This document shows, piece after piece, positions 37,115-49,736 of a DNA stretch of 64,000 nucleotides. The notes under the pieces are model-generated. The model did not search any database, was not told where the DNA came from, and was given only the letters and a program-made list of their open reading frames with translations. The position numbers and the translations under genes were made by a program. Numbering within the stretch: position 1 is the stretch's first letter; every line of letters begins with the position of its first letter. This stretch comes from Absidia repens (taxonomy: Eukaryota; Mucoromycota; Mucoromycetes; Mucorales; Cunninghamellaceae). The stretch lies in contig MCGE01000008.1 of assembly GCA_002105175.1 (NCBI GenBank), forward strand, positions 310,001 to 374,000. The letters are read 5' to 3'.

Positions 37115-39787
37115 CTACAGTTTGATTTTGCCATCATTTATCGACTGGAAATCTTCCATGGTAAAAGGGGCATAGGTGTTGCCACGCAGCCAATATATAG
37201 GTTGTTCCTTGGGCACCTTTTCCAAGTCAATACCTTGATTTCTGTATTCTACTTTTTGCTGTTTGAAGGTGCCAGTTAGTTCCATGGAAGGAACAATGCG
37301 TATGAAGACAGGGATAGCATATTTGGGTAGTTTGCGACTGAGATATTGATAAAAATCCTTGAAATCAAGTTGTTTTCCTTGTTGTACGCTGATAGCAGAG
37401 ACACCACACCTGCCGTCATGATGAGGAATCAAAGCACCATAAACATTTGCCTCAGCTACACCGGGATACAGGCCCACTGCTTGTGCTACTTCAGTCGTGG
37501 CCACATTTTCGGATTTCCAGCGGAAAGTATCACCGACACGGTCGCCAAAGTAAAAGAAGCCATCCGCATCCAATTTCAACAAATCTCCACTACGGAAGTA
37601 AGCGTCCCCCTTTTCAAATACATTCTTGAGAATCTTTTTGTCAGTTGCCGCCTTGTTCTTGTAGTAGCCATCGAATTGAATTGCGTTGTCAGGATCCATA
37701 CGCACTACCAGTTCGCCTTGTTCGCCAAATTGACACTCTACACAGTAATCATTCTCCTTCCGTCTGAGAGGTTCCTCGGTGATAGGGTCGATCTTAATTA
37801 GCTTGAGTTCTCGACGGATGGCACGGAACATATAACCACGATGTCCAACAGCGCCGGAGCCAAAATGACCGGTGTTCACATTGAATAAACTAGTGGGAGC
37901 TTCGGTAGCAGCGTAGAATTCACAGATACGAGGAATATTGAAGCGGTCGCGGAATCGGTTCCATACATCAGGCCGCATGCCATTCCCATAAACCAATCGG
38001 ACACTATGGTTACGTTCTTCAGGATGTGCAGGTTGACTTAATAGATATCGACAAAATTCACCAATATACTAACATGACCAAAAAAAAAAAAAAAAAAAAA
38101 GAGTGACCAGTGAGACAATGCACATAATGCGAATTCACATATTTGATTGAGCGCTTCATCCTATTTCATGTTTTTTTTTCTCCACTTACAGTAAAGACAG
38201 TGACCTTGTAATCAACACAATCATTCCAGAATCGACGAGCCGAGAATTTACGACCAAGGACAATGGTTCCTCCAGATTGTAATGTTACAGAGCAGGAGAC
38301 AATCACTATAATGAACACGTTAGTACCAAACATATATTTCCATTACGTTTATATCGTGGGTTTATTGTCACTTACATCCAGAGCTATGATAAAGGGGTAA
38401 TACACAGTATACACGATCATCACTTGAAACACCAGTAACACCAGAGTACATAAGCATCCCAACTACAGTTCAAACAGGCCGAATAAATACAAAAAATAGA
38501 CTGTTTTGTAACGGTATTTCCGATCGACTTACAATTAACCCGAGAATGCTGACTGACGGCTGCTTTTGGCATACCAGTTGTACCACTGAATAATAGTAAG
38601 AATAATATGATTAGCGAGTGGTATGATGATATACTGTATAATAATTTTTTTGTCTGATCTCTTACCTCGTATAAATCAAAAAAGCGGCGTCCGAGTTACC
38701 AACACCTTTAAGGTATTTTTCATCAGTATCCGAAGAAGAATAGGCCTGAAGGACTTTGGGTGTGACAGAAGGACATAAAGCCAAGACATTTTCGGCGGTT
38801 TCGGTAGCCTCACCATAGGCAAAGAATTGGACACCAGTTGCACGGTCAGTTATAGTTGCCACTTGCTTTTCATACACAGGATCAAATATAAACAGCTTGG
38901 CTTCGGCAATATTGACACAATGGAGTAAAGGATCATCGGCCAAGTTGTTGTTGATCAATGAAGGGACTGCGCCAATCTTGCTAATGGCAAATAAGGAGAT
39001 AAAGAATGTAGGATGGTTTTGGTGCATCATGCATACAATGTCTATGAAAATAGAGACAAAGAGATAATGAGTTGGAGTTTGTATTCCTATCCTTGTCATC
39101 CATGCTTTTCCTTTACGCTTACCTTTGGGTTTAACATTTTGAGCCAACAACCAGTGTGCCTACAGTAAATTTGAAACAGAAAATAATTTCAAGTTAGCAA
39201 CTGATTCATATCATATAAAACTGATTTAGGAAAAATAGGTATTACCAATTGATTTGAAGCTGAGAAGAAAAAAAAAAATGAATAAAGCGGATGAAGAAGA
39301 GTCAATAACGTTTTGTCAGTCAAAATTATGCAAATAAGGAATATTCGTGTAACATGTGATCGTTTTGTACCTTTTTCAAGATGTCTAAAAGTATATGGCT
39401 TTCCTTCGAACAAAATAAACACACGGTCAGGGTTGGCCTTAGCTCTTTCCTTGAATCGATAATAGTAATGGAGCTTGTCTTGGAATGTCCAGAGCTTGTG
39501 ACTACGAAGAAAGTGGGAAAAAAGAAGCATGAGTCAGAATATACATTTATACGTTATGATATTTCGAACTTACTAGATTTGAGCAGCGCCTCCAGCTTTT
39601 ATTTGATGCCAATCTCGACTGATCAAAAGACGAGAATCCACATACATACTGCCAATGAATCCACCAACACCGGCGACTGCCGCTGGTAATAATGAATCTA
39701 TTCACATTGCCACAATGAGATAAATTAATATTTATTATGTTTTGTGCAATAATTTAACGATTAATTGTTTTCCTTACCTGAAACCAT
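37115..39787 (-). CDS. FAT1: very long-chain acyl-CoA synthetase / fatty acid transport protein
   Basis: Multi-exon gene. The first exons are 39787-39778 (10 nt), 39697-39574, 39501-39371, a 14-nt microexon 39259-39246, 39159-39123 and 39041-38666, then several more down to 37996-37115. Phases agree: the first four sum to 279 nt. The protein starts MVSDSLLPAAVAGVGGFIGS, an N-terminal membrane anchor. The AMP-binding motif YTRSGTTGMPKAAVSQHS is spread over two exons. Later come PLYHSSG, the adenylate-forming YFRSGDLLKLDADGFFYFGD and the FATP signature GDTFRWKSENVATTEV. Fat1 activates and imports long and very long fatty acids at the ER, plasma membrane and lipid droplets. The C-terminus, DFQSINDGKIKL, shows no clear peroxisomal signal. 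Confidence 0.92.
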
Positions 39788-39992
39788 TTGATTGATAATA
39801 AGAGAGGTCTAAATGATAAAAAATAAAATAAAAAGAGAGGAAGTAAATAAATAAAAAAAAAGGTACCTTTTTGGTTTTCAAACATTCAAATCCCGATGTA
39901 AAAGGTTGGGGTCAGCCATCAGCCATCACATGGAGGATTTTTCATTTTCATAGACGATCAACTGGGAAATGAGTGATTGTTCTCAGAAGACC

Positions 39993-40023
<31 letters not shown>

Positions 40024-40192
40024 AAACCATGATAAATATAAAATATGACAAATAAAATACTATTTATTTTGATATAAAAAAGAATGACAGTATATATATA
40101 ACGAAATAATATATAACATAAACGAAGACTATATAAAACCAAAGCAAAACCGAGGAGAGAGAGAGGGAAAGGAAGGCAGAGCTATATCCAAT

Positions 40193-42089
40193 TTAACTGA
40201 CCTTGACGGTGTTTTTGGTACATGTTGATGATGATGATGATGATGATGATGCCCATTTCTTTTTGTGGTAAATATCATTAATCCATCCACTGACTTGATG
40301 CAATAGTTGTCGATGTCGATCAGTTGTATCTGTTGAAAGAGCTGTAGTGGCGGTGGCAGACGAAGATCCAATTGTTGATTTGATGGTGGGGGTGGTTCTG
40401 ATACTGTGGCTGTTTTCCCTTTCCGTAGTTCCTGCTACTTCTGATGTGGTGAATTTTGATTTGGCGGGATACAGAGCCGTTTGATTATCATCGGAAACTG
40501 ATAGATCGCTGAAGGTGACTAGTAAATCAGTGACACGGCCGTTTGGTTCATTCGTTTTCTCGTCGTCATTGTTATCCGATAATATCTGAGTCGCTGGTGT
40601 CGCTTTACTATTGCTACCGTTATTAGTCGTTCCATCAGAGCTGGAAAACACGTTGATCATTGTTGCCAAATTCTGTTTGTCTTCCACATGACTGGCGTTG
40701 CTGACTGGTTTGGTTGGTCTAAATGATTCTGATTCTTCCTTCTCGACCTTGGCGTCCGACGGGTTGTTGTATTTTTCCAATCCTTTTGCGCTTGTAAAGT
40801 TCATGGTGCTACGTACATCAGGTTGGAACATTGGCACAAGATTTGGCATGGCTGTATAATGTTGGCGGTGTCCTGTTGTCATTGGAAGAGGTTGTTGTTG
40901 CTGTTCCGTCACCACTGTATTCATCCAATGTTGTTCTTGATGATACATATCCTGTGTTGGCTGTTGTACTGGTATAGATCGTACATACATGTCGTCATTC
41001 GGCGTGGGGTACATCGTTGTAGACGAGGGATCGCTGTAGGTCCTAGGATAATGATGTTGTTGCTGGAGAGGAGAGGGAGAGGAGATAGACTGGTCTTGCA
41101 GTAGAACATCATAGTCATTCAGTGGTACTGCAGTGGGGTTCACCATAGTGGAGTCTTGCTGTAGCATACCAGGAGAGCCAATACTTTCACTAAGTTGACC
41201 AAGCCATGCATTCATATCAGCCAATTGTTGTTCGCTACTAATATTGATGTTGAGTTGCGAAGGTATAATTACATCGGTATCCATCATATTTTGAAGATAA
41301 TCCAATCGCTGAGCAATATCGTCATTGTACACCGCCTTGGCATTGATATCGTCCATCGGGAAAATCAGACCAGATAGGGCTTGTTCAGGGGTTTCAAATG
41401 AAAATAACTGGGTCTGTTGTTGTTTTTGCTGCTGTTGCTGCTGATGCTGTTGTTGTTGATACGCCAATGCGTTGAGAGATGCAGAATCCGAAGGAAATTG
41501 ATCCGATATGTCGGTCGATGGTGATACGCTGGAATAAAGCCGATTTCCATTGTCATTCGATAAAGCCGTGGTTTCTATAATTAACATAATAATATACATG
41601 TGAGCCAACAGGAAAACAAAATCCCACATTATATTACCATTACAGTATTCACTTACCTTCAGAATATGCGCTATAAGGAGGAGACACAGGATGTTGTGGA
41701 GAGGCACTATTGTTGTTCAACGGACTAAGGTGAGTCATATCAGACCGAGGTGGAGTCAAAGGTTGTTGTTGAGGATAACTTCGTTGACTGACCAAAGGTT
41801 CTTCAGTATGTGTCTTTTCATGTTTCTTCAAATCTTGAGGCCGTTTGAAAGCCTTCTTGCAAAAGCTACACCGATGAGGCTTTAATGGCACATGGACCCG
41901 CAGATGACTGGTAATATGGTCACGTTTCACCACCGTGACATCGCAATGGAGCCAGTGGCAAGTCAAACAAAGGTTACCGGTCGACTTTCTTCCAACATGA
42001 TCGTTCGTCAAATGACTATATAGTTGTTCAGCATCAAAGTATTGTTGAGTACAGCCTTGCCAAAGACAAGTAAAGATTTCGTTTTCCAT
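40193..42089 (-). CDS. PACC: PacC/Rim101 alkaline-pH response transcription factor
   Basis: Exons 42089-41657 and 41574-40193 encode 604 residues. Three C2H2 fingers at the N-terminus are characteristic: [20 protein letters not shown], then [14 protein letters not shown] to [16 protein letters not shown], then [38 protein letters not shown] and [12 protein letters not shown] are near-invariant in PacC. The rest is Gln/Ser/Pro-rich with a polyQ tract ([11 protein letters not shown]). The tail [18 protein letters not shown] may be the C-terminal part removed on activation. PacC is cleaved through the Pal/Rim pathway at alkaline pH. Its genes often self-regulate, but I saw no clear cluster of GCCAAG sites. 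MENEIFTC was chosen as start because the upstream in-frame extension is hydrophobic poly-Phe. Confidence 0.92.
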
Positions 42090-43214
42090 GAATGATATAG
42101 AGATAAAGGAGAAACAGAAGACTGTGCTAGGAGGAAAATACCAAAAAGTCAATAATAAAAGGGAGTTGCCAAGGGTGTGTAATGGTTTATAATATATATT
42201 TATATAATACGTAGGAAGTTGTTTCTTGGCGTCGAAGAGCAAAAAAAAAAAAAAAAAAAAGAAAGGAAGAGCAAAGATCACACAAAAAAGTGAGATCAAG
42301 CAAAATAAAGCAATATTTAAAACCCGCAGATGCCAAGACTGTATGGTTCACATTGAAGAACATGATATTACTAGCCACAATATTCTACATTAAAAATTAA
42401 ATAAAATAAAATAAAACCGCATGGGTATAGTAAAACGCATAAATAGATTGGCAGTGTTAACAAAATGAGCATATATATTTGGCAACATAGTGTCGTTGCA
42501 GTTTATTATAATCTAACATTGCCCCTGAGTGCAAAAATTCGAAAATTTTCATTCATAAAAATGTCGTCATTGTTGAACCCGAGTTAAGAAGATCATTCGT
42601 ACAAGTCCAATACCAAGGAGCCACTCGAAGTTGGGATTGTCTAATTAAAACGGAGATGCAAATATTCAGCCAAGACCACATATATTCAGCCTACATCATA
42701 CAACAAGCATTAATCACCCACAGCGGGCAGATGGACTCGTGCTTTGATTATGAAATGAACAGCGATATTAATAGTAATTTTAATTTATAGAGCAATGCCC
42801 AATCAGTCTTTCATTTAATCGGCCATTAAAGCCTTCAAATTTCACTGCGCCAAAACAACTGTGCAGAATCCTTGACTATCAATCGGAAAAAAATCCTTGG
42901 CGGTATCTCATGTAACTCGTTTGTGGCAAACAGATAAATACTTATCATTAAACAAGATACAACCCAACTCGCATATCATATTGACTTTAATCCATATCAT
43001 TAATATAAAATCGCTACTCTGAAGACATTCCATAATAGTAATAAACAAATCAACATGACATTATCACAGTTCTAACTCATCCTGCTTTATTTGCGTCCGT
43101 GTATCAAAAAAAAAAAAAAAAACTAAATAAATGCTAATAACAATAATCACAATAATAATCACAATAAAACAATATATAAACTAAAATAATATCTAAATAA
43201 CTAAACTATCATGT
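42090..43214. other. intergenic region upstream of PacC
   Basis: The sequence holds the PacC promoter and the 3' flank of the dehydratase gene. A stretch at about 42513-42790 (+) stays open for about 92 codons, reading for example NVVIVEPELRRSFVQVQYQG. It has no ATG near its start and no visible splice partner. I cannot call it a gene. Confidence 0.5.
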
Positions 43215-45925
43215 CTATGCTTCATCGGTGACAGCCCCTTGACTAGCGCTCTTGACAGTCATGATGTATCGAGCAAGGGTTCCTTTGGTATATTTGGGTT
43301 CCGGTGCTTTGAAGTTGGCGCGGCGTCTAGCAAGTTCTTCTTCAGACACATCCATGTTCATTTCACGAGTCTCGGCATCAATTGAGATAATATCGCCATC
43401 TTGTACCAACCCAATAGGTCCACCAACGTATGCTTCAGGGCAGACATGACCAACAATAAAGCCCTATATATTCATAGGTATAACAAAAAATCGAAGTTAT
43501 TATATCATTATCAATACTACTATGTAGTGGGTTTTTTTTTTGCATTCTTACGTGAGATCCACCTGAGAATCGACCATCGGTGAGAAGAGCCATATCCTTA
43601 CCCAGTCCATAACCCATAATGGCAGAGGTAGGTTTCACTATAATGAGTAAACAATCGTTAGTCATTCATCTATGACAAGAATCGGAAGAAAAAAAGTGGG
43701 GGTGGGGGTGGGGGCAGTTACTTACACATTTCTCTCATACCAGGAGAGCCTTTGGGACCTTCATAACGAATGATACCAACCACCTTTTCGCCAATCTTGA
43801 ATTCTCCATTTTCCAAAGCAGCAATAAAGTTTTCTTCACCATCAAAGACACGGGCCTTACCAGTGAACGCAAGTCCTTCTTTACCAGTGATCTTGGCGAC
43901 CGATCCTTCAGGAGCCAGGTTACCAAAGAGCGTTTGCAAGTGACCGGTAGCCTTGATGGGATTAGCCAATGGTTTGATGATGTCTTGACCATGAGAAAGG
44001 CCAGGTAATGAGTGCAAGTTTTCTTCCAGAGATTTGCCAGTAACGGTCATAACATCACCATCAATCATCTTGTTTTCCAGCAAGTACTTCAAGATAGCAG
44101 GAATACCACCAATACCATGTAAATCTTCCATCACATACTTACCACTATAAAATCCACCGATGTCAAATACCATAAGAAATGTAAGATATGAAATAAAATA
44201 AAAATAAATCAGTGCTTATTCTTTTCTACATGGCTGTCGTTTTTCTTGATCTTACCTGGGCTTCAAATCAGCTAAGAAGGGTGTACGATCACTAACAGCT
44301 TGGAAGTCTTCCAACGTCAAATCAATATCCACGCTTCGAGCAATAGCAATCAAGTGAAGTACGGCGTTAGTGGATCCACCCATAACAGTAGTAAGCACCA
44401 TGGCGTTGACGAAAGCCTGCTTGGTCATAATGTCTCTTGGCTTGATATCCTTCTCCAACAAATTGAGAATAGCGGCACCAGAATCCAAACATTCTTGGAT
44501 CTTTTCGGGATAGGTAGCAGGAGTAGATGAAGAATAAGGCAAGGACATACCCATAGCTTCAGCAGCAGAAGCCACTATGGAAAGAGTAAAAGGGAGTAGA
44601 ATAAATAGTAAGTGACGATAATTCCAAAGAGAGACGGAAGGTGTTTAGAAGCATTGATAATCTGACTTACTTGTATTGGCAGTGTACACTAAAACGAAAT
44701 GACAACGCAAAATGGACAGTATATTAGTAAATAATTTAATATAAACAATATATAATTGCTACTTACTTCCACCACAAGCACCAGGACCAGGACAAGAGTG
44801 ACGAATGATGTCATATCTCTTTTCTTCGTTGATATTGCCACCAACAAATTCCCCATAAGCCTGGAAAGCAGACACGATATCAAGGTTGTCACCCCCGCAG
44901 CTTTTACCAGGTTTAATAGTACCACCATAGATCATAATGGATGGGCGGTTAAGACGACCCATAGCCATCAATACGCCAGGCATATTTTTGTCACCTATTG
45001 CCACCATGCCAATGAAAGGTTATAGCAATTAGCAATTAGTAATTATGCAACTAATGATTGTATGTATAAATAAACTTACAGCCAGGAATAGAAATGTTGG
45101 CATCATACCATTGACCACCCATCACCTAAGAAAAGAAGAAAATAGAGTATTGATGAGAGCTGGTTTGTCAATAATATAATGGCTCCATCTGATCTCTATG
45201 AAATCGAACTTACCGTTTCGATACTATCGGCAATCAAATCCCGCGATTGAAGAGAATAGCTCATACCACGAGTTCCCATAGACATACCATCACTGACACC
45301 AACAGTGTTGAATCGGAAACCAATCAAGCCAGCCTTTTGTACACCTTCCTTGACCTTTCCTGCCAAATCCAGCAAATGCATATTGCAAGGATTACCTTCA
45401 TACCAGCTATCCATACATAGTAGTAAACGTTAGTTCATAAGGTGTCTATATTCGCCGACAGCCAACACGTTAGGTGAACTACTTACACGCTAGAAATACC
45501 AACTTGGGGTTTAACCATATCTTCATCAGTCAAACCAGTAGCGTACACTAAAATAAATGATAAATAAAGAAAAAGGTGAGGAGACATGAATTTGCATTCC
45601 CCAAAAACACATACACGGACTGTCTCTGTTTTCTCTATACTTACACATGGCTTGGGAAGCACCTTGAGACTTGGGTTCAGTAATGACAGAACTATACTTA
45701 TTCAGCTTTTTCTTTTCAGTAGTAGCATAGTGTCGGAAACCAATGGGGGTAGTTTTTACAGCAGCATCGCGCCTATTTTATTTATTTATTTTTTTATTTT
45801 TATTTTAGAGAGCAAATGAAGAAAAAAAAATTAGTTAAACAAAATGAAAAGCGGGTGACAGAAACGTTTACTTACATTGTGCGCTTCATCAAAGGGGTTG
45901 TTCTAGAAAGTATCTTTGAAGCCAT
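43215..45925 (-). CDS. ILV3: dihydroxy-acid dehydratase, mitochondrial
   Basis: About ten exons. The start [20 protein letters not shown] is a basic, Ser/Thr-rich mitochondrial presequence. Landmarks are [17 protein letters not shown], then [16 protein letters not shown] (first cluster cysteine), then the split SIPGCDKNMPG and [10 protein letters not shown] (the other cysteines of the iron-sulfur cluster). [50 protein letters not shown] and CPEAYVGGP follow. It catalyses the third step of valine, isoleucine and leucine synthesis. The end ([11 protein letters not shown]) is the family's usual length. The splice inside the PGC-DKN motif (donor GTAAGTTT, acceptor CAATAG) restores the Cys exactly. 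An additional GCGGAGATT block lies about 235 bases upstream of its start. Confidence 0.94.
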
Positions 45926-46159
45926 CCTTGTTGTATAAATAAAGAAGAGTGGGGAGAAAATAATTAGAAAGAAAAAGAGAGAGAGGGAAATAAAGACGAC
46001 AGTGGAAAATATAAAATAAAAAAGTAAAGCATGATTTACAGATTGACTCACACCGACCTGTTTGGAAATTCGACACTGTGATTGGTTACTGATAAACATC
46101 CTAGCCACTTATTGGTAGCGGTCAAAATAATGACTGGCCCCGTTAGTAAAGATCAAAAA

Positions 46160-46175
46160 AGGCGGAGATTACCCG
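46160..46175 (-). promoter_or_regulatory. short GCGGAGATT match upstream of ILV3
   Basis: GGCGGAGATTACCCGCC shares only the core of the longer blocks at 19246 and 26226. It is itself a partial palindrome (GGCGG with CCGCC), so it may be unrelated. It lies about 235 bases upstream of the dehydratase start codon, like the other blocks in distance and orientation. Confidence 0.3.
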
Positions 46176-46959
46176 CCAACTATAATAAAAATATTGCCTT
46201 TTTGACATATATCATAAAAGTGACTCAATGGTATTTTTAATCCCCTGCTATTTATCAGCCAAAATAAATAAAAAAAAGTATTATTCAATTAAAATTGGCT
46301 ATAGACTTACCACAGATGATATTGATAGTAACGTGACGGTTATGCACCTCAATACGTATTGTTGAATAGGCTTAAGCACAACTTATGAAGATATATATTA
46401 TGATATCTCTGCTTCAAAGTTTCGTTTACTAATTAGTGGTCCTGAACCGAGAATGGATGGTTAAGGATTTAACGCGAAAACCGGACACTCTGCAGCACCT
46501 AGCTACGTATGACTGACAATGAGGTGGAAATTAAACACCGCATGCATTGTGTATACATGTGGATCGTCGTCCAAGTGATATGATATGAGCAGAAAAAACG
46601 TTAGCATGGTGGAATTTTGCATGCCTAAACACATCTACTGTATGTGACACAACCTTTCGGATTAATTATATGGAAGGTGCGTTTATTCTTCGGCATCATG
46701 CTATAGCAATGGAATCATTGATCGTGTTTTAGTAGTCGTAGCGCTATGTTGCAGTCCAGCAAGAATGCAAAGGATCCCTCAATTATTTGCAATTATTTTT
46801 TTTCAATTGCAAAAAAAAAAAAATTGGTATACGGGGTGTCAGTGATGGCGGAAGAAGAAGATTGTTGAAGTGTAGTTTTGGATGAAATTACACCCCAGTT
46901 CCCGCGATTTGAGGCTTAACTGACTTCTGTTTCGAGGAGGCAGGAGGCGTTTTTGTCAT

Positions 46960-48310
46960 CATTTATATCACGCACAAGTAAAAACAAAATATAATGAGCT
47001 GAATATAGATTACGCTAGCGGTGTGGGAATATAGCCACGTTCCCTATTAGTGATCGAGAACTGTCAACTAGTTGCTAATAAACCTCAGTGAGTGAGACAG
47101 GTAATCATAGATAAGCTAGAAAGCAGTGTAGCGGAGACATGTACATCACGAACTACATCCATTTATATGATTGGTTGCTTTTAACAATAAGTATTCTAAG
47201 GGTGTCGGACAGTCCCTTGGCCTTTTGAGATCGAAAGGTAGTCATAGTGGGCGAACTAGAAAGCGAGTGTTTGATAGGACACTCACAAAACCGCTATTAT
47301 AGCGATATTATTCACTATTAAATGGATCAGAGACAGTTAATGAAGAGTATTATTTTATTGTATTATTTTATTGGAGCATACTGATAGATACTAAAACTAA
47401 AGGAGAATGGTTCATTGTAACAAGTGGTATAGTGGAGAGATCTATTGGATGAAGCATGAGAGAGAGTAATGTGAGATTTGAAGAACGATCGACATGATAA
47501 TCTAAAAGGATGCTTGTAATATAGGAGCTAATATACTGCTCAAGGTATGAGAAAGACCAAAAGGGATACCTTTTATTGAAACACGACGATCAATACTAAT
47601 CAAAAGCGCGTCATGGTAATTGAAAAAGGAATCTATTGCACAAGACGTGAGATAGAACTATAATGCATTTTTCATTGAAGCAAGTAAAATAGACATATTT
47701 TATTTAGATGTATAAACAAACTACGGACAACCTGAAACTAGACTAAGTTGATGAAAGCTTCAAAAAGCCAACTAATGGTAATCCTAAATCCTGAATCCAA
47801 AAGGAAAGGGTTTCCCCATGCATCTTGTAATCCCTGAGCCGAAAACCCTTCTAAGCTAGTCCTGACACTAATCTAAGTCCACCATGACCCCATAGGAGCC
47901 ACAATTGTGAATGAAAAAGAAAAGGAAGAGCGGCGAAAAAAAATTGGGGAGTAAATAAATATGAATTCACGTGGTCGGGATTTGAAATCGTCCCATCGTA
48001 AAAAATTGAATATGGTGACGAGCGTTTCTGTAGTGATGGTACACCTTTGAACCGATATTATAAAATGCGTATCAGTACATGGTACACAGTTCAACTTATA
48101 TACTTCCAAATAGTGGAAATATAATGAAGATACTAGAGGGGGAAAGTGAGAAAGTTTCCGGCGCTCTTTCCAACACGTCAATAATATGGTTTACAATATA
48201 TTCTATAGTACTGACATAACCAGTCAAACGATATGCATAAATGTGTCTACCATCCCATCCGAACCTACACTCAGTAAATTTTAGAAATGTGCCGGGTGTC
48301 AAAAAAGTAT
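46960..48310 (+). repeat. dispersed repeat family, copy 3
   Basis: The core at 47745-47880 contains CCCCATGCATCTTGTAATCC and CTTCTAAGCTAGTCCTGACA. Internal blocks recur: ATAGATACTAAAACTAAAGG near 47390 and TTTTATTGAAACACGACGAT near 47570 look like degenerate repeats of one unit inside the element. CACGTGGTCGGGATTTGAAA lies near 47970. Similarity to copy 2 reappears at AGAAATGTGCCG near 48283. It sits between ILV3 and the small membrane-protein gene, both on the minus strand, in a 2.6 kb spacer otherwise without genes. Confidence 0.75.
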
Positions 48311-48531
48311 TTTTTATTTTTCAAAAAAAAGTATGGGTTTAAAATTACAAATGAATAATATACGCAGTATATAGGGGGGAAGGGATAGGGAATGATGATG
48401 ACAACAGTAAGAAAAATAATATGATGCTAAAGAATAGGGTGGGTTAAATAGTAAAAATGATATACATAAGGAAAATATAAGTAGTAAAAAAAATGGGGGG
48501 GAATATTAAAAAGCGCAGCTTTTTATTACTA

Positions 48532-48958
48532 TTAACGACGAGCCATGTATTCGGCACGACGTTCTTGTTGATCCAGAGTCATGTCAACACCTTTACCAGT
48601 GCACCAAAGTAGAGTAGAGATAGAGATGGCAATATAGAACAGGGTTCCATTTTGTAAAATTTCAGGGGAGGCCCAAATGGTGGGAGCCTTTGCCTTTTTT
48701 TTGGGGGCTACTTGTGTGGTTGCTGGTGCTGTTTCTGCGGCTTGAGCCCGGAGAGGAAGCGCTGGCGCGTCGCGAGGAAACATCATCATCTTGTTGGCCT
48801 GAATTGAGCAATAATAGTTGAGGATGATGAGTTGTTTTGGTTCAAGTCAACAATTTTATATAAAGTTTTACCTTTGGCTCATTGAAGGTGGTAGCAGCCC
48901 AGACTTGACAGATAAATAAAAAGGCTAAGAGAGTTACCGATAAAATGGAGAAACGCAT
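48532..48958 (-). CDS. small single-pass secretory-pathway membrane protein, unrecognised
   Basis: Exons 48958-48872 and 48798-48532 give 117 residues in one frame. The start MRFSILSVTLLAFLFICQVW, followed by AATTFNEPK, is a clear signal peptide. A lumenal Ala/Pro/Lys-rich linker follows (PATTQVAPKKKAKAPTIW). A membrane segment (LFYIAISISTLLW) and a charged cytosolic end (DMTLDQQERRAEYMARR) complete it. This is type I topology. I do not recognise the family. The paired signal peptide and anchor make it a convincing real gene of unknown role. Confidence 0.7.
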
Positions 48959-49736
48959 TGTAAGAATGTGTATATAGCAAAATAATAAGGATCACGAAGA
49001 AAATATGAAATGAGAGAGAACAAAAAAAAAAAAAAAAGTAGATCAGATATAAAAACCACCCTTTTTATAATGTGAAGATATACCTGGGTAAAAAAGTTTT
49101 TTATTTTATTATCAGATAATCATGATTGTATTTTTTTAAATCGCCGACATGAAGTTTTTGTCCTACATATACGACATCAGACGAGTAGATCTATTGGTGA
49201 TAACACATTTTCACCATGTAAGTAGCTATTTCATGATCGTCACTGTAACTTTATCTGTTGAACTAAGTACTACATCTTTTCAGTATCTATAAAAAAATGA
49301 CATGATAAAGAAGATGCTTCACTTTAGATCTTTAAACAACATTTGTTCCCGCGATTTTCCTACAGCAATAAATGTCCGCAACTACTCCGTGCCCACTAAA
49401 AAAAAAAAAAAAAAAAATTAATCCGGCGCTGTCATCCTCTTGAAAATAATAAAATAAAACAATCTGATAAAGAAGCTGATGATCAGCGACAGTCGGAAGC
49501 GGACTTTCTGTCTTGCGGATCTATTTATCTGATGATTGTCGTTGGAAAAGTATCCTCATATATATATATATACGCACACACACAGAAGAAGGTTTAAATG
49601 GTGGAAATAAATAAATATTCAGTTTTTATTGTGGATAACAACATATGAAGATAAATATAAATATAAATAAACTATCAAAATTTGAGAAGACAAGAGAAAA
49701 ATCAGGAGTGGATGAAGGAGGAGAAGGGGGAATGCG
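48959..49736. other. intergenic region with a possible broken small gene
   Basis: A frame from the ATG at 49314 reads MLHFRSLNNICSRDFPTAIN followed by VRNYSVPT, which resembles a mitochondrial presequence. It then enters a 20-base A run (49398-49417) and stops. After the run, another frame stays open as NKIKQSDKEADDQRQSEADF and beyond. A change in the A-run length would join them into a protein of roughly 95 residues. Support is weak. The rest is promoter sequence of the small membrane-protein gene. Confidence 0.35.

Noticed and set aside
40200..40260. poly-Ser/His frames on both strands near the PacC 3' end
   Set aside because: A (GAT)n microsatellite inside the PacC coding exon generates them. 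Only the PacC frame continues on both sides.
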